A stretch of DNA of 13,839 nucleotides from Chloroflexota bacterium. Its GTDB lineage: Bacteria > Chloroflexota > Anaerolineae > Aggregatilineales > UBA3940. This document shows, one piece after another, positions 8,251-13,839 of the stretch (positions are counted from its first letter, which is position 1; each line of letters starts with the position of its first letter). The position numbers and the translations under genes are program-made. The notes beneath the pieces are model-generated. The model searched no databases. It was not told the DNA's origin and worked only from the letters and a program-made list of their open reading frames with translations. Location of the stretch: NCBI GenBank assembly GCA_011051745.1, contig DRKO01000428.1, positions 1-13,839 on the forward strand. Direction: 5' to 3'.

Positions 8251-8286
8251 GCGGCGGGGCTCCCGTCAGGAAGCCCCTTCCGCCGC
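8251..8286. terminator. Possible bidirectional terminator hairpin between the kinase and hypD genes
   Basis: An inverted repeat starts right after the kinase stop codon. GCGGC-GGGGCT (8251-8261) can pair with AGCCCC (8272-8277) and GCCGC (8282-8286), leaving TTCC bulged on one arm and a ten-base loop. It contains the hypD stop codon (8266-8268) and is the only space between the two converging genes (16 bases). There is no T-run on either strand, so it may act with Rho or as a weak intrinsic terminator. Confidence 0.4.
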
Positions 8287-9369
8287 GAGACGCCCGTACT
8301 GATAATAAGCGGCACAGGCCCCCTCGCTTGACACCATCGGTGCGCCGAGCGGTGTCCGGGGGGTGCATTCTTTCCCGAAGGCGGGGCACTCGTTCGGCTT
8401 CAGCCGACCCTGCAAAACCAGCCCGGCCTGACACAGTTCGGATTCGGAGACCTCAATAGCGCCCACGTCGAACCGGAGTTCGGCGTCGTAGTCGGCGAAC
8501 TCCGGTCGCAGCCGCCACCCCGACTGCGGGATCAGCCCCACGCCGCGCCACTTACGATCACAGGACTCAAACACCTGATTGATGATCTTCTGGGCGGGGA
8601 TGTTGCCCTCCGGGACGACCAGCCGCTCGTAAGCGTTTTCCACCTCGGCCCGCCCCTCCTCGAGCTGCCGGATGGCCCGCAGAATCCCCCACGCCAGATC
8701 AAGCGGCTCAAACCCCGTCACGACGATGGGGACTTTGAAGCGTTCGGCCAGCGGCTCGTACTCCCACGTGCCCATGACGGTGCAGACGTGCCCGGCGGCC
8801 AGAAACGCCTGAACGCGGTTTTCCGGCGAGGTGAGCAGCGCCTCGATGGCGGGCGGAACACGCACGTGGGAGACCAGCATCGAGAAGTTCCTGATCCCCT
8901 GCTGGTGCGCCTGAAGGATCGCCATCGCGTTGGCCGGGGCGGTGGTCTCGAACCCGACGCCGAAGAAGACCACCTCTTTATCCGGGTTCTCCCGCGCGAT
9001 CTTCAGGCAATCGAGCGGTGAGTACACCACCCGCACGTCGCCCCCCTCCGATTTGATCTGAAAGAGGTCTTTGGAAGAGCCGGGCACGCGCAGCATGTCC
9101 CCGAAGGAGGCGAAGATCACATCGGGGCGGGAGGCGATCTGCAGGGCCTTATCTATCAACTCCAGAGGCGTCACACAGACCGGACAGCCGGGGCCGTGAA
9201 CCAGTTCGATCTTGTCGGGGAGCAGTTGATCGAAGCCGTACCGGATCAAATTGTGGGTCTGTCCCCCGCAGATTTCCATCAGCACCCAGGGGCGGGTGAC
9301 GGTCCGGTGGATCTCCTCCAGAATGGGCTTGACGCGCTCCGCGTCACGGTATTCTGTCAGATACTTCAC
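8266..9369 (-). CDS. hypD: [NiFe]-hydrogenase maturation protein HypD
   Basis: HypD, with HypC, is the scaffold on which the Fe(CN)2CO group of the [NiFe]-hydrogenase active site is built. This 367-residue protein has all the key residues. C34-G-G-Q-T-H39 is the iron/cofactor-binding motif, and G59-P-G-C62-P-V-C65 the redox-active cysteine pair. Four C-terminal cysteines, C313, C328, C335 and C352, are spaced 15/7/17, close to the 4Fe-4S ligands of E. coli HypD. GFETTAPANA and HVCTVMG are also family blocks. The start is GTG at 9369, giving MKYLTEYRD, the usual HypD N-terminus; it lies six bases after hypC, with AAGG before it. HypE normally follows HypD, but here the operon ends facing a convergent kinase gene. 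Length and motifs are normal, so the protein should work if HypE and HypF are supplied from elsewhere. Confidence 0.97.
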   Translation of the reverse strand: MKYLTEYRDAERVKPILEEIHRTVTRPWVLMEICGGQTHNLIRYGFDQLLPDKIELVHGPGCPVCVTPLELIDKALQIASRPDVIFASFGDMLRVPGSSKDLFQIKSEGGDVRVVYSPLDCLKIARENPDKEVVFFGVGFETTAPANAMAILQAHQQGIRNFSMLVSHVRVPPAIEALLTSPENRVQAFLAAGHVCTVMGTWEYEPLAERFKVPIVVTGFEPLDLAWGILRAIRQLEEGRAEVENAYERLVVPEGNIPAQKIINQVFESCDRKWRGVGLIPQSGWRLRPEFADYDAELRFDVGAIEVSESELCQAGLVLQGRLKPNECPAFGKECTPRTPLGAPMVSSEGACAAYYQYGRLAAEGAS

Positions 9370-9375
9370 AGCCTT

Positions 9376-9648
9376 CTATTCCCCGTCTCCGCGAGGGGCT
9401 TCTTCCTCGCCCAGCTCCTCGCCCAGTGCTCCCATCTCCCGCAGGAGGGCCAGCGTCTCCTGTGCCTCCTGCTCGTCAATCAGGTTGAGAGCGAAGCCGA
9501 CGTGAACGACCGTATAGTCGCCGACTTTTGCCTCCGGCACGTAGGCCAGACAGGCTTCCTTGATGATGCCTCCGAAGTCAATCTTCCCCATCAGAAGGCC
9601 GTTGATCTCGTATATCTCGGTGATCTTGCCGGGTACTCCCAGGCACAT
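9376..9648 (-). CDS. hypC: [NiFe]-hydrogenase maturation chaperone HypC
   Basis: A 90-residue HypC/HupF/HybG chaperone. It starts MCLGVPGKI, with the essential C2 that becomes N-terminal after methionine removal and carries the Fe group together with HypD. H49 in VVHVGFAL and the GDYTVVHVG block are also typical. The core ends at about residue 72 (LALLREM); the last 18 residues are an acidic tail (GEELGEEEAPRGDGE) beyond the usual length of 75-85 residues. HypC passes the iron group from HypD to the immature large subunit of the hydrogenase. The gene sits six bases after hypB and six bases before hypD, with AGGAG ahead of its ATG, so the three are clearly co-expressed. The identification is secure; whether the acidic tail has a function is unknown. 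Confidence 0.97.
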   Translation of the reverse strand: MCLGVPGKITEIYEINGLLMGKIDFGGIIKEACLAYVPEAKVGDYTVVHVGFALNLIDEQEAQETLALLREMGALGEELGEEEAPRGDGE

Positions 9649-9654
9649 AGCAGG

Positions 9655-10356
9655 TTATCTCCTCTCTGTGGCTTGAAGTGTGGCCGCCGGTCCGGCTTTC
9701 TTGCGCCTGACCTGCTCCCGCAGCCAGTTATACCACGCCTCCAGCCCTTCGCCGGTGCGGCAGGAGACGGGGAAGAAGGTCAGGCCCTCGTTCAGTGCCT
9801 CCACGCCGCGCCGGAAATACTCCACGTCAAACTCCTGAACGGCCAGATAGTCAATCTTGTTCAGGAGCAGCACATCCGCTCCCCGGAACATGGCCGGATA
9901 CTTATAGGGTTTGTCGTCCCCTTCGGGCACGCTGGCGATCACGATGTTGGCGTGCGTGCCCAGTTTGAAGCTGGCCGGGCAGATCAGGTTTCCCACGTTC
10001 TCCACGAGCAGCAGATCAATCGCCTCGAGATCAAGGCGGGGCAGGGCCGAGATGACCATATTGGCGTCCAGATGGCAGTTCCCGCCCGTGTTGATCAACT
10101 CAACCGGGATGCCATGCACCGCGATCTTCTCGACATCAACCGGCACAACGTCGCCGTCTACGGCGGCCAGCCGCATCTCGTCTTTCAGTGCCTCGACGGT
10201 GCGCAGGATCAGGCTTGTTTTTCCCGCGCCGGGCGAGGCCATCAGGTTGATGGCGAAGACGCCTGCCGCGTCCAGACGGGCGCGGACATCCGCCGCCAGC
10301 GCGTCGTTGGCGCTCATGATCTGTTCCTGGACTTCAACCTTCCGGGGTCGGGTCAT
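9655..10356 (-). CDS. hypB: Hydrogenase nickel-incorporation GTPase HypB
   Basis: A 233-residue SIMIBI-class GTPase that works with HypA to insert nickel into [NiFe]-hydrogenase. The P-loop is A40-S-P-G-A-G45-K46-T47, the switch region E119-N-V-G-N123, and the guanine-specificity motif N166-K-I-D169. The metal site at the dimer interface is present: C94-H95 in GGNCHLDA, plus C126 in NLICP. The N-terminus (KVEVQEQIMSANDALA) is the normal core start. The protein lacks both the CxxCGC high-affinity nickel motif of E. coli HypB and the His-rich stretch of nickel-storing types, so it is a compact form like those of archaea and many anaerobes. The ATG at 10356 overlaps hypA by 23 bases, with GAGG close upstream. 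It could in principle serve another nickel enzyme, but no urease genes are here and hypC/hypD argue for hydrogenase. Confidence 0.97.
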   Translation of the reverse strand: MTRPRKVEVQEQIMSANDALAADVRARLDAAGVFAINLMASPGAGKTSLILRTVEALKDEMRLAAVDGDVVPVDVEKIAVHGIPVELINTGGNCHLDANMVISALPRLDLEAIDLLLVENVGNLICPASFKLGTHANIVIASVPEGDDKPYKYPAMFRGADVLLLNKIDYLAVQEFDVEYFRRGVEALNEGLTFFPVSCRTGEGLEAWYNWLREQVRRKKAGPAATLQATERR

Positions 10357-10708
10357 TTACCTCTGTTCCTTCCACTTCGATGCTGTCCAGCCTGAACTGG
10401 TCGCCATCCACGACGGTCACACGCGCCCCCCCGCACTGCGGGCACAGGCCGCCGAACTCGCTCATCCCGAATTCGGCCCCGCAGGCCAGGCAACGAAAGC
10501 GGCCCGGCACGCGCTCAAAGTGCAGCTCGGCCTGCTCGGCGATTGTCCCTCTGGCGATGATCTCCCAGTACATCTGAACGGACTCGTCCATCACCGAGGA
10601 AAGCTCCCCGATGACCAGATTCAGGCGGGTAACGCGGGTGGCTCCGGCCCGCTCCGCGTGTTCCAGCGTCAGGTGTAGCAATTGCTCTGTGATGCCCAGT
10701 TCGTGCAC
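10334..10708 (-). CDS. hypA: Hydrogenase maturation nickel metallochaperone HypA
   Basis: A 124-residue HypA/HybF protein. The start is the GTG at 10708, because HypA must begin M-H-E: here it gives H2-E3-L-G-I-T-E, with the main-chain amine and H2 forming the nickel site. The frame is open 25 codons further to an ATG at 10783, but that would bury H2 and cross the promoter region. GGAG lies seven bases before the GTG. The zinc-binding loop is C73-L-A-C76 and C89-P-Q-C92, which sets the shape of the protein. HypA docks onto the hydrogenase large subunit and takes part in GTP-dependent nickel transfer with HypB, whose gene overlaps its 3' end by 23 bases. The C-terminal tail (about 112-124) extends past the family core and is probably just the overlap with hypB. 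It is the first gene of hypABCD. Confidence 0.95.
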   Translation of the reverse strand: MHELGITEQLLHLTLEHAERAGATRVTRLNLVIGELSSVMDESVQMYWEIIARGTIAEQAELHFERVPGRFRCLACGAEFGMSEFGGLCPQCGGARVTVVDGDQFRLDSIEVEGTEVNDPTPEG

Positions 10709-10715
10709 TGGCTGT

Positions 10716-10719
10716 CTCC
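10716..10719 (-). promoter_or_regulatory. Ribosome binding site that fixes the hypA GTG start
   Basis: GGAG on the minus strand, seven bases upstream of the GTG at 10708. This spacing supports the GTG over the in-frame ATG at 10783 as the true start. Confidence 0.65.
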
Positions 10720-10730
10720 ATTTCTGACCG

Positions 10731-10759
10731 GGTATATCTATAATTAGTACATTTGCCGG
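10731..10759 (-). promoter_or_regulatory. Candidate promoter of the hypABCD operon
   Basis: On the minus strand, CCGGCA (10759-10754) and TATACC (10736-10731) are separated by 17 bases within an AT-rich patch that stands out from its GC-rich surroundings. The -10 matches the consensus at its first four positions, but the -35 at only three of six. Transcription would start around 10724, leaving a short leader that contains the hypA ribosome site. The weak -35 fits a promoter that needs an activator. Confidence 0.4.
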
Positions 10760-10769
10760 ATACCGGTAA
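10753..10769. promoter_or_regulatory. Palindromic operator candidate upstream of hypA
   Basis: The 17-base sequence TTGCCGG-ATA-CCGGTAA is an inverted repeat with arms of seven bases, one mismatch and a three-base centre. It overlaps the -35 of the proposed hypA promoter, so a dimeric regulator bound here could repress or activate the operon. The half-site is not the FNR consensus (TTGAT) or a known nickel-regulator site that I can name. Confidence 0.4.
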
Positions 10770-10823
10770 GTTACGCCCGTCACGTGTTAGGGTGATCTTT
10801 GTCCTGACATCCTTCTCTTGCGC

Positions 10824-11891
10824 TCAATAATCGCGCCCCAGCAGATGCCGGTTGCCGATGCGGACGTTGCGCAGACCGGCCTCCAGAGCGGCCTGACGGG
10901 CCGCTTCCGCGTGGCTGACGGAGGTCGGCGGCAGGTCGGGCATCAGGTAACTGGGGGCGAAGCCGAGGAGCGCGTAGGGAATATCCGGGTTGAGGCGGGC
11001 GATGAAACGGGCGATCCGCCCCACCTCGTCGGCGTCCACGTAGCCGGGGACCAGCAATGTGCTGGCGACGACCGGCGGCGGGGAAGGGCGCTCCCCGAAA
11101 CGGCGGGCCGCCAGCGCGAAGTTGCTCAACGTCTGGCGGTTGCTCCAGCCGGTCAGGGCGATGTGCAGGGCCTCGGTGTATGCCTTGAGGTCGAACTTGA
11201 TGCACCCCCCGCTCTCCAGCGAAAGCTGCACCGCCCGGCTGAGCAGGCGCGGGTTGCTGGTTCCCGCCGTTTCCCAGCAAATGACCACCCCGCGCTCCGC
11301 CAGCAGCCGCGCCGAGGCGAGGGCGTGCGGCATCTGTGAGGCGGGATCGCCGCCGAAATAGCACACGCAGAAGGTGGCCGGGTTGGCCTGTCGGGCCAGT
11401 TCTTCCGCGCTCATCCCTGCCTGGCTCCTCGCCTCCACCTGACGGAAATGCCAGTTCTGGCAGTAGAGGCAGTCCAGCGTGCAGCTCTGGTAGAAAACGG
11501 CCAGATTGTGCCTGCCGATCTGAGCGCTCCCGGCACAGACCCAGTCGGCGACGCAGTTGGTCGGCAGCGGATCGCGGTACCAGTGCAGAATCCCCCGTCG
11601 CGGCGTTCCGGCGATGTGCCGCAGACGACCACCTTCGACCGTTCGCAGGCCGCAGAAACCGCGCTCTCCTTCGCCGATCACGCACTCGCAGGCGCACAGT
11701 GAGCACCGGACGCCTTCCGCCCGGCGCGGCGGGGCTTCCGGCAGGCCGAACAGTCGCCGTGAGTTTCGATGGGCGGCGCGGGCCTGTGTAAGCCCGGCCT
11801 GAGTGCGGGCACAGTCCGGGCAGACCCCCGGTATCTCCGCCATGAGGGGGTGTGCCTGCCCGCAGACGGCACAGGTTGGTGATCCCTTCAT
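10824..11891 (-). CDS. PflA/AmrS-like radical SAM enzyme with N-terminal zinc-ribbon and extra cysteine cluster
   Basis: A 355-residue radical SAM protein of the COG1180 (pyruvate formate-lyase activase-like) group. The 4Fe-4S/SAM site is C137-T-L-D-C141-L-Y-C144-Q-N-W, the CxxxCxxC motif followed by QNW as in AmmeMemoRadiSam enzymes. CYFGGDPASQ further on is a likely SAM-binding GGD-type segment. Two more clusters lie ahead: C7/C10/C24/C27, a zinc-ribbon pattern, and C63/C66/C70/C80 (RCSLCACECVIGEGERGFCGLR), close to the cysteine-rich block that precedes the radical SAM site in AmrS proteins. The family generates a 5'-deoxyadenosyl radical, often on a protein partner; the AmrS substrate is unknown. 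The gene ends 115 bases before hypA on the same strand, so a shared function or read-through is possible, but AMMECR1 and Memo partners are not in the window. I am sure of radical SAM and less sure of the subfamily. Confidence 0.85.
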   Translation of the reverse strand: MKGSPTCAVCGQAHPLMAEIPGVCPDCARTQAGLTQARAAHRNSRRLFGLPEAPPRRAEGVRCSLCACECVIGEGERGFCGLRTVEGGRLRHIAGTPRRGILHWYRDPLPTNCVADWVCAGSAQIGRHNLAVFYQSCTLDCLYCQNWHFRQVEARSQAGMSAEELARQANPATFCVCYFGGDPASQMPHALASARLLAERGVVICWETAGTSNPRLLSRAVQLSLESGGCIKFDLKAYTEALHIALTGWSNRQTLSNFALAARRFGERPSPPPVVASTLLVPGYVDADEVGRIARFIARLNPDIPYALLGFAPSYLMPDLPPTSVSHAEAARQAALEAGLRNVRIGNRHLLGRDY

Positions 11892-11959
11892 TTGCCTGAC
11901 CGGGAAAACTCAAAGCGTTGCCCTGCGTCGGACGCCCTCTGTTCGGAGCATCCTCCCTC

Positions 11960-11965
11960 ATTGTA
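11960..11965 (-). promoter_or_regulatory. Candidate -10 element for the radical SAM gene
   Basis: TACAAT on the minus strand matches the sigma-70 -10 consensus at five of six positions and sits about 70 bases upstream of the ATG at 11891. No convincing -35 hexamer is found at the right distance, so the call rests on the -10 alone. Confidence 0.35.
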
Positions 11966-11979
11966 GCGTGTTTGCCCTC

Positions 11980-12007
11980 TTGACGTGTACTGAAGCCGGT
12001 CTATGTG
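11980..12007 (+). promoter_or_regulatory. Candidate promoter for the DUF89 gene
   Basis: TTGACG (11980-11985) is a strong -35. With a 16-base spacer the -10 would be TATGTG (12002-12007), which matches only at its first three positions. A better-looking TAAGAT at 12009-12014 would need a 23-base spacer. Transcripts would carry a leader of about 65 bases containing the hairpins at 12019-12043. Confidence 0.35.
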
Positions 12008-12018
12008 TTAAGATTTGT

Positions 12019-12043
12019 GGGCTTTATGCCCGGCCTGTGGCCG
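12019..12043 (+). other. Two adjoining short hairpins in the DUF89 5' leader
   Basis: GGGC-TTTAT-GCCC (12019-12031) is followed without a gap by CGGCC-TGT-GGCCG (12031-12043); the two share one C. An alternative outer pairing of GGCT (12020-12023) with AGCC (12044-12047) would enclose them. Stems are only four and five pairs, so a regulatory role is speculative. Confidence 0.3.
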
Positions 12044-12081
12044 AGCCTTGAATGATTCACCGACACGCCAGATAGTGATCT

Positions 12082-13341
12082 ATGCCTCAGTTCACAAAAC
12101 CCGGACCACCCATCCCTGAACCGTTGAGGGGCCTGGAACCCGATACCTGGGCGCATTACACCGTCACGGAGCGTATGCCGGACATCGCCCGGCGGGTGCT
12201 GGCCGAAAACAACTTCCCCCCTGCCATCGTGGAGAGGATGGAAGCCCTGATCGAGGAGATTCCCTACCGGACGATCCGACCGCTGGAAGACCCGACGGCC
12301 CCCGATGCCCCCGACTGGGAGCGATACGTGGCTCCCTATCTGGGGCAGAACTGGCTTCAGGTTCCCTGGTTCTTCGCCGAGATGTACTTTTACCGCCGCA
12401 TCGTCGAGGCTACGGGGTACTTCCAGACTGGCCCGGGGCAGGGGATCGATCCCTACTCGCGCCAGAAGCAGCAGGGGCTTGAGATGGCTACAGAGCCCGC
12501 GCGCATACTGGCCCGCCGTCTGAGGGGCTGGCTCTCCAATCCGGCCCGGAACGGAGAGGCGCTTACCCTTCTGCTCGTCACGGCTCTGTGGGGGAATCAG
12601 GCCGATCTGAGCATCTGGCCCGCCGGAGGGGCGGAGGAGCAGCCCGGCCACGAGGACATCCACCAGAGCCTCGCCCACATCGTGGTGAACGAGACCGGGG
12701 CCATTCTGGAGTACGTCTCCGAACTGGGGACGATCTCGCGGGTGGATTTTCTGGTGGATAACGCTGGCTTCGAGTTGATCTCCGATCTGGGGCTGGCGGA
12801 CTACCTGCTCGACAGCGGGCTGGCGGAGGTTGTCCACCTGCACCTGAAGGCGCATCCGACCTTCGTCTCCGACGCGCTCATCCGGGATGTGTACAGGACG
12901 ATTGAGCATCTGGAAACGTCACCTGATGTCAACGTCCGTCTGTTCGCCGCCCGGCTGGAAGACCACCTTCAGGATGGCAGCCTGCGCCTGTTCCGGCACT
13001 TTTACTGGAACTCGCCGCTGAGCGGCTGGGAGATGCCCGACTCCGTTCGGGATGATCTGGCCGCCTCCCGGCTGGTGATCAGCAAGGGGGACGCCAACTA
13101 CCGGCGGTTGCTCGGCGACCGTCACTGGCCGTTTACCACGCCCTTTGAGGACATCGTCTGCTACTTCCCCGCGCCGCTGGTCGCTCTGCGGACCTTCAAA
13201 TCAGAGCTGGCGGCTGGCCTGCCGCCGGGTCTGCCGGAGGAGCTATCCCGCGAGGACCCGCGCTGGCTGGTGAACGGACGGCGCGGCGTGATTCAGTTTG
13301 CCCATCCGGGCCGCTCTCACTCGGCGGGGAGTTCCGCCTGA
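12082..13341 (+). CDS. DUF89/ARMT1-family metal-dependent phosphatase (damage-control phosphatase-like)
   Basis: A 419-residue protein of the DUF89 (ARMT1-like) family. The signature is FLVD226-N227-A-G-F-E231, then KAHPTFVSD264, then SK335-G-D-A-N-Y-R-R. D226, N227 and D264 have the spacing of the divalent-metal ligands in the yeast YMR027W structure, and K335 in the KGDxNYR block would contact phosphate. The N-terminal 120 residues are mainly helical, as in the family. Length is close to the eukaryotic subfamily III members (about 440-470 residues), which this protein resembles more than the shorter archaeal DUF89 proteins. Family members remove phosphate from damaged or unwanted phosphometabolites such as fructose 1-phosphate; the human homologue was also reported as a protein carboxyl methyltransferase, which is disputed. 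The ATG has no clear Shine-Dalgarno sequence. The gene is divergent from the radical SAM gene and overlaps the antiporter tail to tail by 25 bases. Confidence 0.87.
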   Translation: MPQFTKPGPPIPEPLRGLEPDTWAHYTVTERMPDIARRVLAENNFPPAIVERMEALIEEIPYRTIRPLEDPTAPDAPDWERYVAPYLGQNWLQVPWFFAEMYFYRRIVEATGYFQTGPGQGIDPYSRQKQQGLEMATEPARILARRLRGWLSNPARNGEALTLLLVTALWGNQADLSIWPAGGAEEQPGHEDIHQSLAHIVVNETGAILEYVSELGTISRVDFLVDNAGFELISDLGLADYLLDSGLAEVVHLHLKAHPTFVSDALIRDVYRTIEHLETSPDVNVRLFAARLEDHLQDGSLRLFRHFYWNSPLSGWEMPDSVRDDLAASRLVISKGDANYRRLLGDRHWPFTTPFEDIVCYFPAPLVALRTFKSELAAGLPPGLPEELSREDPRWLVNGRRGVIQFAHPGRSHSAGSSA

Positions 13342-13839
13342 GCCCTGCCCACCTCTCCCGCACGGGTGATGGCGAGTTTCACGCCGACTGGCCCCAGAAT
13401 CTCGACCACGACGGTGGTGGCCGTGATCACGTTCAGGACGAAGCGGCCCATCTCCGCGGCCTCGCCGCCGAGCGGCCCGAAGCGTGCCTGAGTAGCCAGC
13501 GCCAGCCCGATCGCGACTCCTCCCTGCGTCAGCAGGGCCAGCCCGAGGTTTTGCCGGACGGCTGGCTCGGCCCCGCCGAGGGTTCCGCCTGCCCATGCGC
13601 CGATGTACTTACCGAAGCTGCGCAACACGATGTAGATAATGCCGATCAGGCCGATGCTCATAAGCTGGTCCACATGGAGCCGTGCCCCCACCAGCGCAAA
13701 GAACAGCACGTAGATGATCGGCCCCGCCTGCTCGATGGTGCTCTGGATGTACGTCCCGTTCTGGGGAGTGCGGTTAACGACGACCATCCCCAGCGTCATT
13801 GTGGTGAGGATGGGTGAGAGATCGAGAACACGGGACAGC
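13317..13839 (-). CDS. Kef/CPA2-type cation:proton antiporter, C-terminal part (cut by window edge)
   Basis: The last 173 or so codons of a minus-strand gene that continues past the right edge; the frame stays open to the final base (LSRVLDLSPILTTMTLG), so the methionine at 13799 is internal. At least four hydrophobic helices are visible. Blocks typical of the Na+/H+ exchanger domain of CPA2 antiporters include PIIYVLFFALVGARLHV, IVLRSFGKYIGAW and LGLALLTQGGVAIGLALA. These proteins exchange protons for Na+ or K+ across the cytoplasmic membrane. The chain ends soon after the last helix, so there is no C-terminal TrkA-N/RCK regulatory domain as found in KefB/KefC. Its stop lies inside the 3' end of the DUF89 gene, leaving no space for a terminator between them. 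Ion specificity cannot be told from this part. Confidence 0.82.
   Translation of the reverse strand, partial: LSRVLDLSPILTTMTLGMVVVNRTPQNGTYIQSTIEQAGPIIYVLFFALVGARLHVDQLMSIGLIGIIYIVLRSFGKYIGAWAGGTLGGAEPAVRQNLGLALLTQGGVAIGLALATQARFGPLGGEAAEMGRFVLNVITATTVVVEILGPVGVKLAITRAGEVGRAQAELPAE

Larger units (their letters stand above)
11892..12081. other. Divergent intergenic region between the radical SAM and DUF89 genes
   Basis: 190 bases with no gene. It contains candidate promoters for both neighbours and two small hairpins near the DUF89 start, entered separately. No riboswitch or RNA gene is recognised. Confidence 0.5.

Noticed and set aside
9196..10395. Long plus-strand frame opposite hypB, hypC and hypD
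   Set aside because: It is an antisense shadow across three well-conserved genes and has no protein-like features of its own.
10709..10783. Upstream ATG start for hypA at 10783
   Set aside because: It would place 25 residues before the essential M-H-E nickel site and run through the AT-rich promoter region. The GTG at 10708 has GGAG at the right spacing.
10780..11961. 393-codon minus-strand frame overlapping the radical SAM gene
   Set aside because: Its translation is Arg/Gly/Pro-rich without domains, whereas the overlapping frame 10824-11891 has the full radical SAM cysteine pattern.
11966..12018. Sigma-54 or FNR-type site upstream of the radical SAM or DUF89 genes
   Set aside because: No GG-N10-GC element with the sigma-54 context and no TTGAT-N4-ATCAA palindrome was found in the divergent region.
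12001..12909. 302-codon minus-strand frame opposite the DUF89 gene
   Set aside because: No recognisable domain; the plus strand carries the conserved DUF89 metal and phosphate motifs.
1..13839. CRISPR array, insertion sequence, tRNA or rRNA
   Set aside because: I saw no repeat-spacer pattern, transposase-like protein, terminal repeats, cloverleaf sequence or rRNA segment by eye on either strand.

Overview
This is a GC-rich, gene-dense bacterial chromosome segment with little intergenic space. It holds eleven genes, the two outermost cut by the window edges. The gene mix suggests Chloroflexota (Anaerolineae-like) or another deep-branching, partly anaerobic GC-rich bacterium: very long PAS/GAF soluble kinases, a membrane glycosyltransferase with a D-E-P-A-H-Y motif, and hydrogenase maturation genes beside a PflA-like radical SAM enzyme. 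This placement is inference from gene content; there is no rRNA or other marker gene here.

Layout. (1) Positions 1-3324, minus strand: a probable four-gene operon, read from 3324 downward. It encodes an Est30-like alpha/beta hydrolase, an MFS transporter that shares one base with the hydrolase stop, a PAP2-family membrane phosphatase, and the start of a GT-C type membrane glycosyltransferase. A good promoter lies so close to the hydrolase ATG that the mRNA may be leaderless. (2) 3325-3687: a 363-base non-coding gap. (3) 3688-8249, plus strand: a two-gene signalling operon. The first gene encodes a 1135-residue soluble sensor kinase (PAS-PAS-PAS-GAF-GAF-PAS-HisKA-HATPase). The second encodes a REC-HisKA-HATPase protein that probably receives phosphate from the first. 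No DNA-binding output protein is encoded. (4) 8266-10708, minus strand: a tight hypA-hypB-hypC-hypD operon for [NiFe]-hydrogenase maturation. Its promoter is overlapped by a 7-3-7 palindrome. hypE, hypF and the hydrogenase structural genes are absent from the window. (5) 10824-11891, minus strand: a cysteine-rich PflA/AmrS-like radical SAM enzyme just upstream of the hyp genes. (6) 12082-13341, plus strand: a DUF89/ARMT1-type metal-dependent phosphatase, divergent from the radical SAM gene. (7) 13317-13839, minus strand: the C-terminal part of a Kef/CPA2-type cation:proton antiporter, overlapping the DUF89 gene tail to tail by 25 bases.

How the parts work together. HypA and HypB deliver nickel. 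HypC and HypD assemble the Fe(CN)2CO group, but need HypE and HypF from elsewhere. The radical SAM enzyme is the most interesting neighbour: it shares strand and proximity with the hyp operon and has two extra cysteine clusters in front of a canonical CxxxCxxC site. The kinase pair may sense redox or another cytosolic signal, but nothing in the sequence links it directly to the hyp genes, which converge on it. I see no mobile elements, CRISPR arrays, tRNAs or rRNAs.
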